From contig CAJMPY010000035.1 of NCBI GenBank assembly GCA_905215385.1, positions 1-16,984 on the forward strand: 16,984 nucleotides of DNA, read 5' to 3'. Shown here piece by piece: positions 1 through 6,437 of this stretch. Every line of letters begins with the position of its first letter. Positions within the stretch are counted from its first letter, which is position 1. Source of the stretch: an uncultured bacterium. Lineage in GTDB: Bacteria; Actinomycetota; Coriobacteriia; Coriobacteriales; Coriobacteriaceae. A program made the position numbers and the translations under genes. The notes beneath the pieces were generated by a model. That model ran no database searches and was not told the origin of the DNA. It saw only the letters and a program-made list of their open reading frames with translations.

Positions 1-84
1 GTGGCGCAGCTACCGCCGGAGACTGTGGCGCAGCTACCGCCGGAGACTATGGCGCAGCTACCGCCGGAGACTGTGGCGCAGCTA
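1..84 (+). repeat. 24-bp in-frame tandem repeat, 3.5 copies
   Basis: Three 24-base units lie at 1-24, 25-48 and 49-72, with a half unit at 73-84. Units 1 and 2 are identical. Unit 3 differs in its first base. In the partial protein at the window start each unit encodes one octapeptide (G-A-A-T-A-G-D-C/Y). The array may continue to the left of the window. Near identity at the DNA level suggests recent expansion by slippage. Confidence 0.9.
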
Positions 85-323
85 CATCGCGCGGCAGGGC
101 GTCCGTAGGCGAAAACGGCATCGCAAGCGCGCGTTGTTCCCACCCGATGGCAAAGGGCGGTATCGGCGCAGTGCTGGTGCTGGCGCGCGAACGCGATGAT
201 AACTACGATCTGCTGTGCTGGAATTCCGCCGTTGTGGATGGGAAAACGATCAAGGCCAACACTTGGTACACGATCGACGACGATGGGGAATTTGTGGAAG
301 TGGAAGAAGGTGCGCAGGCTTGA
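1..323 (+). CDS. C-terminal part of an octapeptide-repeat phage protein (DUF7666-like), 5' truncated
   Basis: The frame beginning at base 3 is open from the window edge to TGA at 321-323, so the start lies outside. It opens with three and a half copies of an octapeptide of the type G-A-A-T-A-G-D-C/Y. A compact tail follows, with IGAVLVLARERDD, VVDGKTIKANTWY and an acidic end EFVEVEEGAQA. From memory, phage proteins with an N-terminal DUF7666 domain have this plan: Gly/Ala/Asp octapeptide repeats that may form a beta-helix, then a tail with VDG-x-x-IK and a short closing strand. The DUF7666 domain itself would be upstream and cannot be seen, so the family name is an inference. Function is unknown. 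The next gene starts within a few bases, consistent with one operon. Confidence 0.65.
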   Translation, partial: GAATAGDCGAATAGDYGAATAGDCGAATSRGRASVGENGIASARCSHPMAKGGIGAVLVLARERDDNYDLLCWNSAVVDGKTIKANTWYTIDDDGEFVEVEEGAQA

Positions 324-325
324 AG

Positions 326-475
326 ATGTTCGGAGACCCGAAAACGAAGGCGAGAGTGCGCCGCTACATCGTCTGGGGCATCGAGGACGGCATCGTCTGT
401 GCGAGCTTCCTCGGCGGCATTGCGCTTGCCGGATGGGTTTTTCACGTGATTTTCACGGCACTGGGGGTGGCGTGA
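326..475 (+). CDS. Small membrane protein, 49 aa
   Basis: This short ORF encodes a basic N-terminus (MFGDPKTKARVRRY) followed by a hydrophobic stretch from about residue 15 to 47, rich in I, V, A, G, F and L. The stretch is long enough for one membrane helix or a tight hairpin. I start it at ATG 326. A TTG at 320 lies in the same frame, overlaps the upstream TGA, and sits 9 nt after the purine run GAAGAAGG (303-310), so it may be the true start and would add two residues. The stop overlaps the next ATG as ATGA at 475. No family is recognised. The basic end would be expected to stay in the cytoplasm. Confidence 0.5.
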   Translation: MFGDPKTKARVRRYIVWGIEDGIVCASFLGGIALAGWVFHVIFTALGVA

Positions 476-831
476 TGACAGAAGAACAGCGCCGTGTGCA
501 TAACGCATACAATCGGGCGTACTACGCGCAGCACCGCGACCGCATCCTGCAAAGCAAGCGCAATAACCGCGAAGCAAGCAACGCATATATGCGCAAATAC
601 CGCGCGGCGAACTACGAAAAGCTGTCTGCGTACTACAGCGAAAGACGGCGCAAAAAATCGCGTGACACCGCTTTCGGCGCGTTTTTGCGGGAAAACGGTA
701 TCACGCAGACGGCAGCGGCAAAAATGCTTGGTGTGTCTGTATCAACGGCCAACTGCTGGGCGAACGGAATCACAACCGCGAACGAAGATAAGATCCGCGC
801 GGTGTGGCCGGAGTACGGAGGCGAGACATGA
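475..831 (+). CDS. Small HTH DNA-binding protein, 118 aa
   Basis: The first 60 residues are very rich in R, K, Y and N and contain repeated aromatic-basic patterns (YNRAYYAQHRDR, YMRKYRAANYEK, YYSERRRKK), which suggests a positively charged helical region that contacts nucleic acid. Residues about 66-110 look like a helix-turn-helix: LRENGITQTAAAKMLGVS, then a second helix with STANCWANG, as in Cro/XRE-like domains. The start at 475 overlaps the previous stop as ATGA. A longer in-frame extension upstream would run through the two previous genes and is rejected. The stop overlaps the methyltransferase start, so the two are likely translated together. It might regulate the adjacent methyltransferase or early transcription, but that is only inferred from position. 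Confidence 0.7.
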   Translation: MTEEQRRVHNAYNRAYYAQHRDRILQSKRNNREASNAYMRKYRAANYEKLSAYYSERRRKKSRDTAFGAFLRENGITQTAAAKMLGVSVSTANCWANGITTANEDKIRAVWPEYGGET

Positions 832-2405
832 TGCAGCACATCGGCGACATCACAAAACTCGACGGCGCGACCATCGAGCCGGTGTGGTGCGTGACGGGCG
901 GAAGCCCGTGTCAGGACCTGAGCATCGCTGGCAAGCGTGCCGGTCTCGCAGGTGCTCGAAGCGGCCTGTTTATGGAGCAGATCAGAGTGATAAAGGAGAT
1001 GAGGGAGCATGACAAACAGATTGGCTGGGCAGGAGAGCTTATTCGTCCCAGATACATGGTCTGGGAAAACGTCCCCGGAGCGCTCAGCAGCAACAGAGGA
1101 CGAGACTTCGCGGCCGTGCTCGAGGAAACGATCCGCATCGTCGAACCGGAAGCCCCCAGTGTTGAAGTGCCTGCAAAAGGCTGGCCTACCTGGGGGGGAT
1201 ACCGGGACGTGGACGGACGATGGAGCGTGGCTTGGCGAGTGCACGACGCGCAATACTGGGGAGTGCCCCAGCGTCGCCGTCGAATCGCGCTTGTCGCAGA
1301 TTTTGGAGGCGACACCGCACACGAAATACTGTTTGAGCGCACGGGCGTGTCAGGGAATCTTGCGCCGCGCGGCGAGGCGGGGGAAAGACCTGCCGGAAGC
1401 GCTGAAAGCGGCGTTAACCCGGCAGTCGCAAGAAGCCTCACTGCAAGAGCATACGGCATCTGCTCTTATGCCAGCAACAGCATGCTGTCCGGCAATCCCC
1501 ACAGCGGGATCTACGAAGCGGACACCAGTCGGACGCTCGACCTGAACGGCGGGAATCCGGCTTGCAATCAGGGCGGAATTGCGGTGGTGCAGCAGGCCTT
1601 TGATATGACGCACGCCTGCGACGTGATCCGCGAATGCGGAGGGGCCGCGCCGAGCCTGCAAGCGCGGATGGGAACAGGCGGAAACCAAGCGCCGCTGACA
1701 TATCAGATGCAAGGCTTTGGCGATTACCGCGAAGCTGACGTCGCCAGCTCCTGCAAACAGCGAGACTACAAGGACAGCACAGATCTGGTTATCGGAATTG
1801 ACGGAGAATGCAATGCCTATATAGAACAATATGGCACACTGCGAGCGCACGCGAGCGGCGGTGCGGAAGAAACGCTTATGCATCGCATGGTCGTGCGGCG
1901 TCTGACCCCGCTGGAACGTGAACGGCTTCAGGGATTTCCGGATGGCTGGACGGACATCGGCGACTATACCGACAGCACCGGCAAAAAGCGCAAGACATCC
2001 GACAGCGCACGGTACAAGGCGCTCGGCAACAGCATCGCGCTTCCGTTCTGGCGATGGATGTTCGGGCGCATGGCGGCCTATCTGCCGGAAGGTGCGACAC
2101 TCGGCAGCCTGTTTGACGGCATCGGAGGCTTCCCGCTGTGCTGGGAAGACGTGCACGGCGCTGGAACGGCAGTATGGGCAAGCGAGATCGAAGAGTTCCC
2201 GATCGCTGTGACCAAGAAAAGATTTGGAAGTGAAAACATGATTCACTACACGTTGAATATTGAACCGCCGGTCGAGCCGCCAGCCTACACCTGCCCGATT
2301 TGCCCGGTGTGCGGTGCGGAGACGGACAAGCTGCTGCGTGACCGATGGGGCAACATCGTCGGCTGCCCGGAATGCGTGAAGGAGGTAGACGCATGGGCAT
2401 TGTAA
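828..2405 (+). CDS. DNA cytosine-C5 methyltransferase with circularly permuted motif order and C-terminal zinc ribbon, 525 aa
   Basis: The enzyme transfers methyl from SAM to C5 of cytosine in DNA. Motifs, in order: catalytic GGSPCQDLS at 24-32 (Cys28), ENVPG at 80-84, QRRRR at 148-152, a long variable region (about 165-355) that should include target recognition, RRLTPLERERLQGFPDGW at 357-374, and ALGNSIALPF at 398-407. Only then comes the SAM-binding motif I, LGSLFDGIGG at 425-434, and WASEIEEFPI at 450-459. Ordinary family members begin with motif I and end with ALGNS, so the domain is permuted, with the break between motifs III and IV. Residues 487-516 form a zinc-ribbon-like element (C489, C492, C495, C513, C516). 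The start ATG at 828 follows GGAGG at 817-821 and overlaps the HTH stop. All key catalytic residues are present, so an active enzyme is plausible. It probably protects phage DNA from host restriction. Confidence 0.93.
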   Translation: MMQHIGDITKLDGATIEPVWCVTGGSPCQDLSIAGKRAGLAGARSGLFMEQIRVIKEMREHDKQIGWAGELIRPRYMVWENVPGALSSNRGRDFAAVLEETIRIVEPEAPSVEVPAKGWPTWGGYRDVDGRWSVAWRVHDAQYWGVPQRRRRIALVADFGGDTAHEILFERTGVSGNLAPRGEAGERPAGSAESGVNPAVARSLTARAYGICSYASNSMLSGNPHSGIYEADTSRTLDLNGGNPACNQGGIAVVQQAFDMTHACDVIRECGGAAPSLQARMGTGGNQAPLTYQMQGFGDYREADVASSCKQRDYKDSTDLVIGIDGECNAYIEQYGTLRAHASGGAEETLMHRMVVRRLTPLERERLQGFPDGWTDIGDYTDSTGKKRKTSDSARYKALGNSIALPFWRWMFGRMAAYLPEGATLGSLFDGIGGFPLCWEDVHGAGTAVWASEIEEFPIAVTKKRFGSENMIHYTLNIEPPVEPPAYTCPICPVCGAETDKLLRDRWGNIVGCPECVKEVDAWAL

Positions 2406-2683
2406 GTGACACCTACATTCGCGGCGGCATCCCGCAAAGCCGCTATTGCCGCAGTTGTGCGCACTATCAGGTGCTCTCCGGCTGCAGCAATAGTGGGGGC
2501 GAACCCGGCGCAAGGGCGTGCCTGTACATCCTCGACACCGGCCATCGGCGGGGATGCTTGCCCGGCCCTGGATGCGATAAGCACATTACATTCGCGCAGT
2601 GGCGCGAGAGCGAGCGCGGCCGCGCCGTCCTGCGGCAGAAGCACAGCCATAGCCGCCCAAGAAAACGGAGGGCAGCACCATGA
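2393..2683 (+). CDS. Cys-rich small phage protein, 96 aa
   Basis: Start ATG 2393 follows GGAGG at 2381-2385 and overlaps the methyltransferase end by 13 nt. Cysteines lie at 19, 22, 31, 43, 55 and 61. They form a CxxC pair (YCRSC) and a segment ILDTGHRRGCLPGPGCDKH that resembles a CPPGxGC segment I recall from small proteins of Firmicutes phages. The last 20 residues are strongly basic (R, K, H), consistent with nucleic-acid contact. A zinc-binding role is an inference from the cysteine spacing. No enzymatic function is recognised. It lies in the operon just before the recombination genes. Confidence 0.75.
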   Translation: MGIVSDTYIRGGIPQSRYCRSCAHYQVLSGCSNSGGEPGARACLYILDTGHRRGCLPGPGCDKHITFAQWRESERGRAVLRQKHSHSRPRKRRAAP

Positions 2684-2949
2684 CGACTGGCCGCGCAACC
2701 CTGCGCTATATCCTCGCCCGGGCGCGCATCTACTTTGCCGACGAACACATTGCCTGTGATTACTGCCCGTGTCTGGAAACATACAGCCGCAAGCAGTGCC
2801 GCCTTACCGGCGAGTATCTGCTCGACACACGCACCATTGGGTACAACTGCCCGCTGGAGTTTGAGCCGGAAGGAGGCGAAAACCATGAACAAATTCCGTT
2901 GCCTGCGCGCGGACGAGATCGAGTGCCGCGTGCAGCAGGTCAAGGATAA
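2680..2949 (+). CDS. Cys-rich small phage protein, 89 aa
   Basis: ATG 2680 overlaps the preceding TGA in the ATGA arrangement. Residues 24-60 look like the conserved core: a CxxCxC cluster at 26-31, Cys40, then RLTGEYLLDTRTIGYNCPL with Cys57, a layout typical of small zinc-finger-like phage proteins. The reading frame continues about 65 nt past the start of the Rad52-like gene (2885). The last 22 residues therefore come from overlapping sequence, are low in complexity and basic, and may be of little functional importance. No specific function can be assigned. Confidence 0.65.
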   Translation: MTTGRATLRYILARARIYFADEHIACDYCPCLETYSRKQCRLTGEYLLDTRTIGYNCPLEFEPEGGENHEQIPLPARGRDRVPRAAGQG

Positions 2950-3415
2950 CGGCCTTATCCTCCTGCTCTACAAAGACGCGCGCTGCGACATGATTATCTT
3001 GGACGAGACTGTCGGCGCGATGAACTGGCAGCGTGAGCACCGGCGCGATAACGCCAACTGCGTTGTCTCCATCTGGGACAGCGAAAAAGGGCAGTGGATC
3101 AGCAAGGAGGACACCGGCACGGAATCCAACACGGAGGCGGAAAAGGGCCTTGCGTCCGACAGCTTCAAGCGCGCTTGTGTCAACTGGGGCATCGGCCGCG
3201 AGCTGTACACTGCACCGTTTATCTGGATCCCGGCGGGAAACTACAATGCCAACGGCCGCAAGTGCTATGACAAATTTGCGGTCGAGAAGATCGAGTACAC
3301 GAAGAACGACGACGGCTCCGACCGTCACGAAATCCTGAACCTATCCATCCGCAACACGACCATGAACAAGCGCGTGTTTGTCCACATCGGCAGCACCGCA
3401 AAAGAAAGGAAGTAA
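2885..3415 (+). CDS. Rad52/Sak-like single-strand annealing protein, 176 aa
   Basis: The best landmark is NTEAEKGLASDSFKRAC at residues 82-98 followed by WGIGRELYTAPFIW at 101-114. Phage Rad52/22-type annealing proteins carry the same signature (E-x-x-KG-x-ASD-x-FKRAC-x-x-WGIGR-x-LY). These proteins form rings that anneal complementary single strands in phage recombination. The start at ATG 2885 is set by AGGAGG at 2871-2876. A longer frame to 2735 would overlap the previous gene almost fully and is rejected. The SSB gene follows at once, the usual annealing protein plus SSB pairing. At 176 residues it is compact and holds little beyond the core domain. Confidence 0.85.
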   Translation: MNKFRCLRADEIECRVQQVKDNGLILLLYKDARCDMIILDETVGAMNWQREHRRDNANCVVSIWDSEKGQWISKEDTGTESNTEAEKGLASDSFKRACVNWGIGRELYTAPFIWIPAGNYNANGRKCYDKFAVEKIEYTKNDDGSDRHEILNLSIRNTTMNKRVFVHIGSTAKERK

Positions 3416-3421
3416 ATAACC

Positions 3422-3889
3422 ATGATTATTCGCACCAGAGCCGGCGATTGCATCGTCGCCGGGAAGCTCTCCCGTGACGCAGAGTTTTCCAACGTCGGCT
3501 CGAAAAACACGCCGCTGACGAAGTTTAGCATTCCCGCCCGCGACACCGTGCAGCCGGACGGCAGCAAGCAGACCGAATGGATCAACTGCGAGGTCTGGTA
3601 TGAGGCAGCCCTGAATGCCGCGCAGCTCAAAAAGGGCGATGCCGTCATCATCTGCGGCCAGCTCTCCACGCGCGGCTATACCACCCGCGACGGGGAGGAG
3701 CGCAGCGAGGAGCGCCTGCGTGCAGACGCCTTCGTCAAAGCGTCCGTACCGGTCTCTTCCGCCAGCGTAGATCAGCTTGCCGCCGCCTATCCCGGCGTCG
3801 TGCGCGGCGTCGGAGTTGTCGCGGACGACTTCACAAATGAGCCGAAGTTTGAGGAACTGCCGGACGACGAATCCGACCTGCCGTTCTAA
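3422..3889 (+). CDS. ssb: Single-stranded DNA-binding protein, 155 aa
   Basis: The N-terminal half has the OB-fold pattern of bacterial and phage SSB: GKLSRDAEFSNV, a strand with LTKFSIPARD, then EWINCEVWYEAA and KKGDAVIICGQLSTRGY. The C-terminus ends in the acidic tail DDESDLPF (148-155), which in SSB recruits partner proteins. It coats unwound DNA during phage replication and recombination. An AAGGAAG element overlaps the end of the Rad52-like gene 6-12 nt upstream of the start. Length is close to the usual 140-170 residues. Nothing appears broken. Confidence 0.93.
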   Translation: MIIRTRAGDCIVAGKLSRDAEFSNVGSKNTPLTKFSIPARDTVQPDGSKQTEWINCEVWYEAALNAAQLKKGDAVIICGQLSTRGYTTRDGEERSEERLRADAFVKASVPVSSASVDQLAAAYPGVVRGVGVVADDFTNEPKFEELPDDESDLPF

Positions 3890-3901
3890 CCGGGGCGCGC
3901 C

Positions 3902-4633
3902 ATGGCAGAAAAGCGAATGTTTGCGCGCTCGCTCATCGACAGTGATGCGTTTCTGGAGATGCCGCTATCGGCGCAGGCGCTGTATTTCCACCTCAACATG
4001 CGCGCGGATGACGACGGGTTCATCAACAACCCGAAGCGCATCACGGACTATGTCGGCGCGGCGGCTGACGATCTGAAGCTGCTCCTTGCAAAGCGCTTTA
4101 TCATCGTCTTTGATTCCGGCGTCATTGTCATCCGGCACTGGCGCATGCACAACACGCTCAAAAATGACCGATACCATCCGACGAACTATCAGGCAGAGTT
4201 TGCAACACTCTGCCTGGAGGAAAACAAGGCATACTCCGAGCGCCCGCAGACGCCACCTGCCGCAGAACCGGCCAGAGTGGAAAAGCCAGCCGCGCGCCCG
4301 GCGCAAAAAGCCGCCGCAAAGCCTCCGGAAAAGAAGCCCTACGGGGAAATGCACAACGTCATGCTCACGGATGACGAGCTGGCAAAGCTCCAGCGAGATT
4401 ACCCGCACGACTACAAAACATACGTCGAGCGCCTGTCCCTGTACATCACCAGTAAAGGTGCGCGGTACAAATCCCACTACGCCGTTATCCGGCAGTGGCT
4501 TGTGAAAGACGGCGTGAAGGCAGAGAACGAGAAGCGCGCGCCGGTCTCCGGTAAGGACGACCTGGATAAAGTGGAGCGAATGCTCGCCGCAATGAAGGGG
4601 GGCGCGCGGGATGCCGACCATGTTAGCCCTTGA
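3902..4633 (+). CDS. Phage replisome-organizer-like replication protein, 243 aa
   Basis: Residues 1-110 carry a winged-helix-like domain with the pattern of phage replisome organizers: SLIDSDAFLEMPLSAQALYFHL, then RADDDGFINNPKRI and a VIVIRHWRMHN strand. An Ala/Pro/Lys linker (about 115-146) leads to a C-terminal helical domain, LTDDELAKLQRDYPHDYKTYVERLSLYI and ARYKSHYAVIRQWLVKDG, a layout seen in replication initiation proteins of Firmicutes phages. The role would be to load the replicative helicase at the phage origin. No helicase or loader is seen in the window. The upstream G-rich sequence before ATG 3902 is a weak ribosome site. The end overlaps the resolvase gene by 23 nt. Confidence 0.82.
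   Translation: MAEKRMFARSLIDSDAFLEMPLSAQALYFHLNMRADDDGFINNPKRITDYVGAAADDLKLLLAKRFIIVFDSGVIVIRHWRMHNTLKNDRYHPTNYQAEFATLCLEENKAYSERPQTPPAAEPARVEKPAARPAQKAAAKPPEKKPYGEMHNVMLTDDELAKLQRDYPHDYKTYVERLSLYITSKGARYKSHYAVIRQWLVKDGVKAENEKRAPVSGKDDLDKVERMLAAMKGGARDADHVSP
4597..4602 (+). promoter_or_regulatory. G-run ribosome binding site of the RuvC-like gene
   Basis: Six consecutive G bases lie 8 nt before ATG 4611, where a GGAGG would be expected. They can pair with the CCUCC end of 16S rRNA through G-C and G-U pairs. They lie inside the 3' end of the replication gene. Confidence 0.55.
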
Positions 4634-5102
4634 CCCCGGCAACCGGGAAACCGGCTGGTGCATCGTCGATACGATCACCCGCGCACCGGTGCAGGGGGGG
4701 AAGGACGAGAACACGCTCGTCTCCGGCATTGTGTCCGGCGGCGCGTTCGCAGTTGCCGCGATCGAGATCATCGAATCTTACGGCATGGCGGTAGGGCGTG
4801 ACGTGTTCGAGACTTGCGAGTGGATCGGACGCTTCAAGCAGTTGCTCGACGACCGCGGCGTACCGTACCACATCGTCACGCGCAAGGAAGAGAAGCTCAA
4901 TATCTGCGGCAGCCCGCGCGCGAACGATACCACCATCCGCCACGCGCTGATTGACCGCTTCGCGTCGCACGACTTCCGCAGCGGTAAGGGCACAAAAGCA
5001 AACCCGGACTTTTTCTACGGTTTCCGCGCCGATCAGTGGAGCGCGTATGCCGTTGCAACGACCGCCCTCGACCGGGCGGAAAAGGAGGGCGACAATGCAT
5101 AA
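4611..5102 (+). CDS. RuvC-like Holliday junction resolvase, 163 aa
   Basis: The N-terminus MLALDPGNRETGW matches the first RNase-H-fold strand of RuvC-type resolvases with a catalytic Asp at 8. Acidic residues follow at the expected second site (E52 or E55, with E70 nearby). The last motif FRADQWSAYAVA supplies Asp141 near the C-terminus. Together these give the metal-binding acidic cluster of a junction nuclease. It would cut branched DNA made by recombination and replication before packaging. Length fits the family. A G-run Shine-Dalgarno sequence precedes the start. It overlaps the replication gene and the ThyX-like gene, so it belongs to the replication operon. Confidence 0.85.
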   Translation: MPTMLALDPGNRETGWCIVDTITRAPVQGGKDENTLVSGIVSGGAFAVAAIEIIESYGMAVGRDVFETCEWIGRFKQLLDDRGVPYHIVTRKEEKLNICGSPRANDTTIRHALIDRFASHDFRSGKGTKANPDFFYGFRADQWSAYAVATTALDRAEKEGDNA

Positions 5103-5691
5103 TAAGACAGAGCTGCTTGGCGTTAAAGGAAGCTGGCGCGAGGTAGTAGACGACTGCCGCGCAACCGTAGGCAAGGAGAGCCTTGGCCACGAGCCGAGCG
5201 GGCAATTCAAGCGCTCCATCTTGATTGCCGAGCACAGCCCAATCCGCGACCTCCGCGTGCGCTGGCGCTGGCGTGACATTCCGAGCTGGGTTGCCACGCA
5301 CTGGTCGCGGCACAAATGGGAGTGCTTTATCCGCACGCAGAGGAGCGACCGCACCGGCATTCCGCGCGGGAAGCTGCCGCAGGAGACGCCGGTCACGTTC
5401 ACCGGAGAAGCGAACGCGCAGAACCTGATCGACACATGGCGCAAGCGCCTGTGTTGTCAGGCGTCACCGGAGACCCGGCAGTACGCCGAGGACTTCAAGG
5501 CGGCGCTGCACGAGACCGAGCCGGAGCTGAGTGACGTGCTCGTGCCGAACTGTGTATATCGCGGTGGCTGCCCAGAGCTGGGGCCTTGCGGATTCTGGGA
5601 GCGCTTTTGCCCGGCCGAAATCACGATCCAAGACCGATACGACCAGTACAACGCGCTGTTTTATGAGCGCAGAAAGGGGCACAACGCATGA
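5095..5691 (+). CDS. Divergent ThyX-like protein (FAD-dependent thymidylate synthase family), 198 aa
   Basis: ATG 5095 follows GGAGG at 5084-5088 and overlaps the resolvase stop. The ThyX-like plan is seen in AEHSPIRDL (E46, H47), then WVATHWSRHKWECF with the R72-H73 pair, and RLCCQASPETRQYAEDF at 118-134, which resembles the AQ-x-EIR-x-YA segment of ThyX. The canonical signature RHRxxSxNxxSxRY is not kept: the positions equal to Ser, Asn, Ser and Arg are Cys77, Ile79, Gln82 and Ser84. A Cys-rich end follows (C153, C159, C165, C172). ThyX makes dTMP from dUMP with FAD, NADPH and methylene-folate. Whether this version does so is uncertain, and another pyrimidine C5 modification is possible. 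Its position in the replication block fits nucleotide metabolism. Confidence 0.72.
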   Translation: MHNKTELLGVKGSWREVVDDCRATVGKESLGHEPSGQFKRSILIAEHSPIRDLRVRWRWRDIPSWVATHWSRHKWECFIRTQRSDRTGIPRGKLPQETPVTFTGEANAQNLIDTWRKRLCCQASPETRQYAEDFKAALHETEPELSDVLVPNCVYRGGCPELGPCGFWERFCPAEITIQDRYDQYNALFYERRKGHNA

Positions 5692-6437
5692 ACAGAATTT
5701 GCGAGCAAGTGCGTGACCTGCTGTCGCGCGATCGCGGTAATCTGAATTTCTCACCGTCCGCGCATTACGCGGTGCAGAAGCTAATTGATTACGCCGAGCA
5801 GGAGCATGAGCAGCGCGAGAAAGCAGAGGAGCGGTGCGTAAAGCTGCAGACGCAGGTGGCAGATGCCTGCCACATGGGTGAGGCACAGGCGCGCACGATC
5901 GACGATCTGTGGCAGCAGTTGTCGTTTATGCAGCAGGCGCGGTGGGGTGCGGGGGGGTGTGATAGGATGAACCGCGACGTGTTATTTTCATCCGCAACAG
6001 ACGAATGGGCAACGCCGCAAGGCTTCTTCGATGAACTGAATTCCGTTTTCCACTTCGACTTAGATGCGGCGGCGACTGCACAGAATCACAAATGTGAGAC
6101 ATTCTATACCCGCGAGCAGGACGGGCTACGACAACCGTGGGTCGGCAATGTGTGGTGCAACCCGCCGTATGGCCGCACGATTGGCAGCTGGGTACAAAAA
6201 GCCAGCGAAGAAAATGCGAAGAACAACAACTTAATCGTCATGCTGCTGCCTGCACGGACAGACACAAAATGGTTTCACAACTACTGCTACCGCAAGCCAA
6301 ACGTTGAGATCGAGTTCATAAAATCGCGGCTAAAGTTCGGCGAAAGTAAGAACAACGCGCCTTTCCCAAGCATGCTTGTAATTTTCAAGCCAAAACTGTG
6401 GCCGGAATGCGGGGGGTGTGAGCGATGGAGAGACTGA
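5688..6437 (+). CDS. Dam-type phage DNA N6-adenine methyltransferase with N-terminal helical extension, 249 aa
   Basis: Residues 97-235 match the phage Dam methyltransferase family (PF05869 type): EWATPQGFFDEL, SAM motif FDLDAAATAQN at 123-133, catalytic NPPY at 158-161, then IVMLLPARTDTKWFH. It should methylate adenine in a short DNA site. Residues 1-93 are a separate, mostly helical and charged region with likely coiled coil (QEHEQREKAEERCVKLQTQ). The join passes through seven G bases at 5951-5957 and an in-frame ATG at 5967 (Met94), which would give a 156-residue enzyme of ordinary family length. One missing or extra G would place a stop just before or overlapping that ATG. So this may be a true fusion, two separate genes with a sequence error, or one gene with two starts. 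ATG 5688 overlaps the upstream stop. Confidence 0.88.
   Translation: MNRICEQVRDLLSRDRGNLNFSPSAHYAVQKLIDYAEQEHEQREKAEERCVKLQTQVADACHMGEAQARTIDDLWQQLSFMQQARWGAGGCDRMNRDVLFSSATDEWATPQGFFDELNSVFHFDLDAAATAQNHKCETFYTREQDGLRQPWVGNVWCNPPYGRTIGSWVQKASEENAKNNNLIVMLLPARTDTKWFHNYCYRKPNVEIEFIKSRLKFGESKNNAPFPSMLVIFKPKLWPECGGCERWRD
5951..5957 (+). promoter_or_regulatory. Seven-G run, possible internal ribosome binding site before Met94 of the Dam gene
   Basis: Seven G bases end 9 nt before the in-frame ATG at 5967. The same kind of run serves as the apparent ribosome site of three other genes here (4611, 6425, 8863). It is both a possible start signal for a short Dam product and a possible slippage or sequencing-error site. 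Confidence 0.45.
6411..6416 (+). promoter_or_regulatory. G-run ribosome binding site before ATG 6425
   Basis: Six G bases lie 8 nt before ATG 6425, within the 3' end of the Dam gene, in the sequence context GGGGGGTGTGA that is also found at the 5951 junction. Confidence 0.5.

Noticed and set aside
1..84. CRISPR-like array
   Set aside because: Units are directly adjacent without spacers and are in frame within a coding region.
1..108. Frame-1 reading of the 24-bp repeats as VAQLPPET repeats ending at TAG 106-108
   Set aside because: Frame 3 is open for 320 bases across and beyond the repeats with a plausible phage protein tail. Frame 1 stops just after the repeats.
828..2405. Methyltransferase as a broken or pseudogene copy lacking motif I
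   Set aside because: Motif I is present at residues 425-434 in the same frame, so the gene is permuted rather than decayed.
1350..2513. Minus-strand frame of 387 codons
   Set aside because: It is opposite the methyltransferase gene, where conserved motifs prove the plus strand.
2285..2782. Possible minus-strand gene over the Cys-rich plus genes
   Set aside because: The plus-strand genes have ribosome sites, ATGA overlaps and conserved Cys motifs. The reverse frame has none.
5951..5966. Programmed frameshift at the G7 run as an established fact
   Set aside because: The frame is already open through the run, so no shift is needed. Slippage is kept only as a hypothesis.
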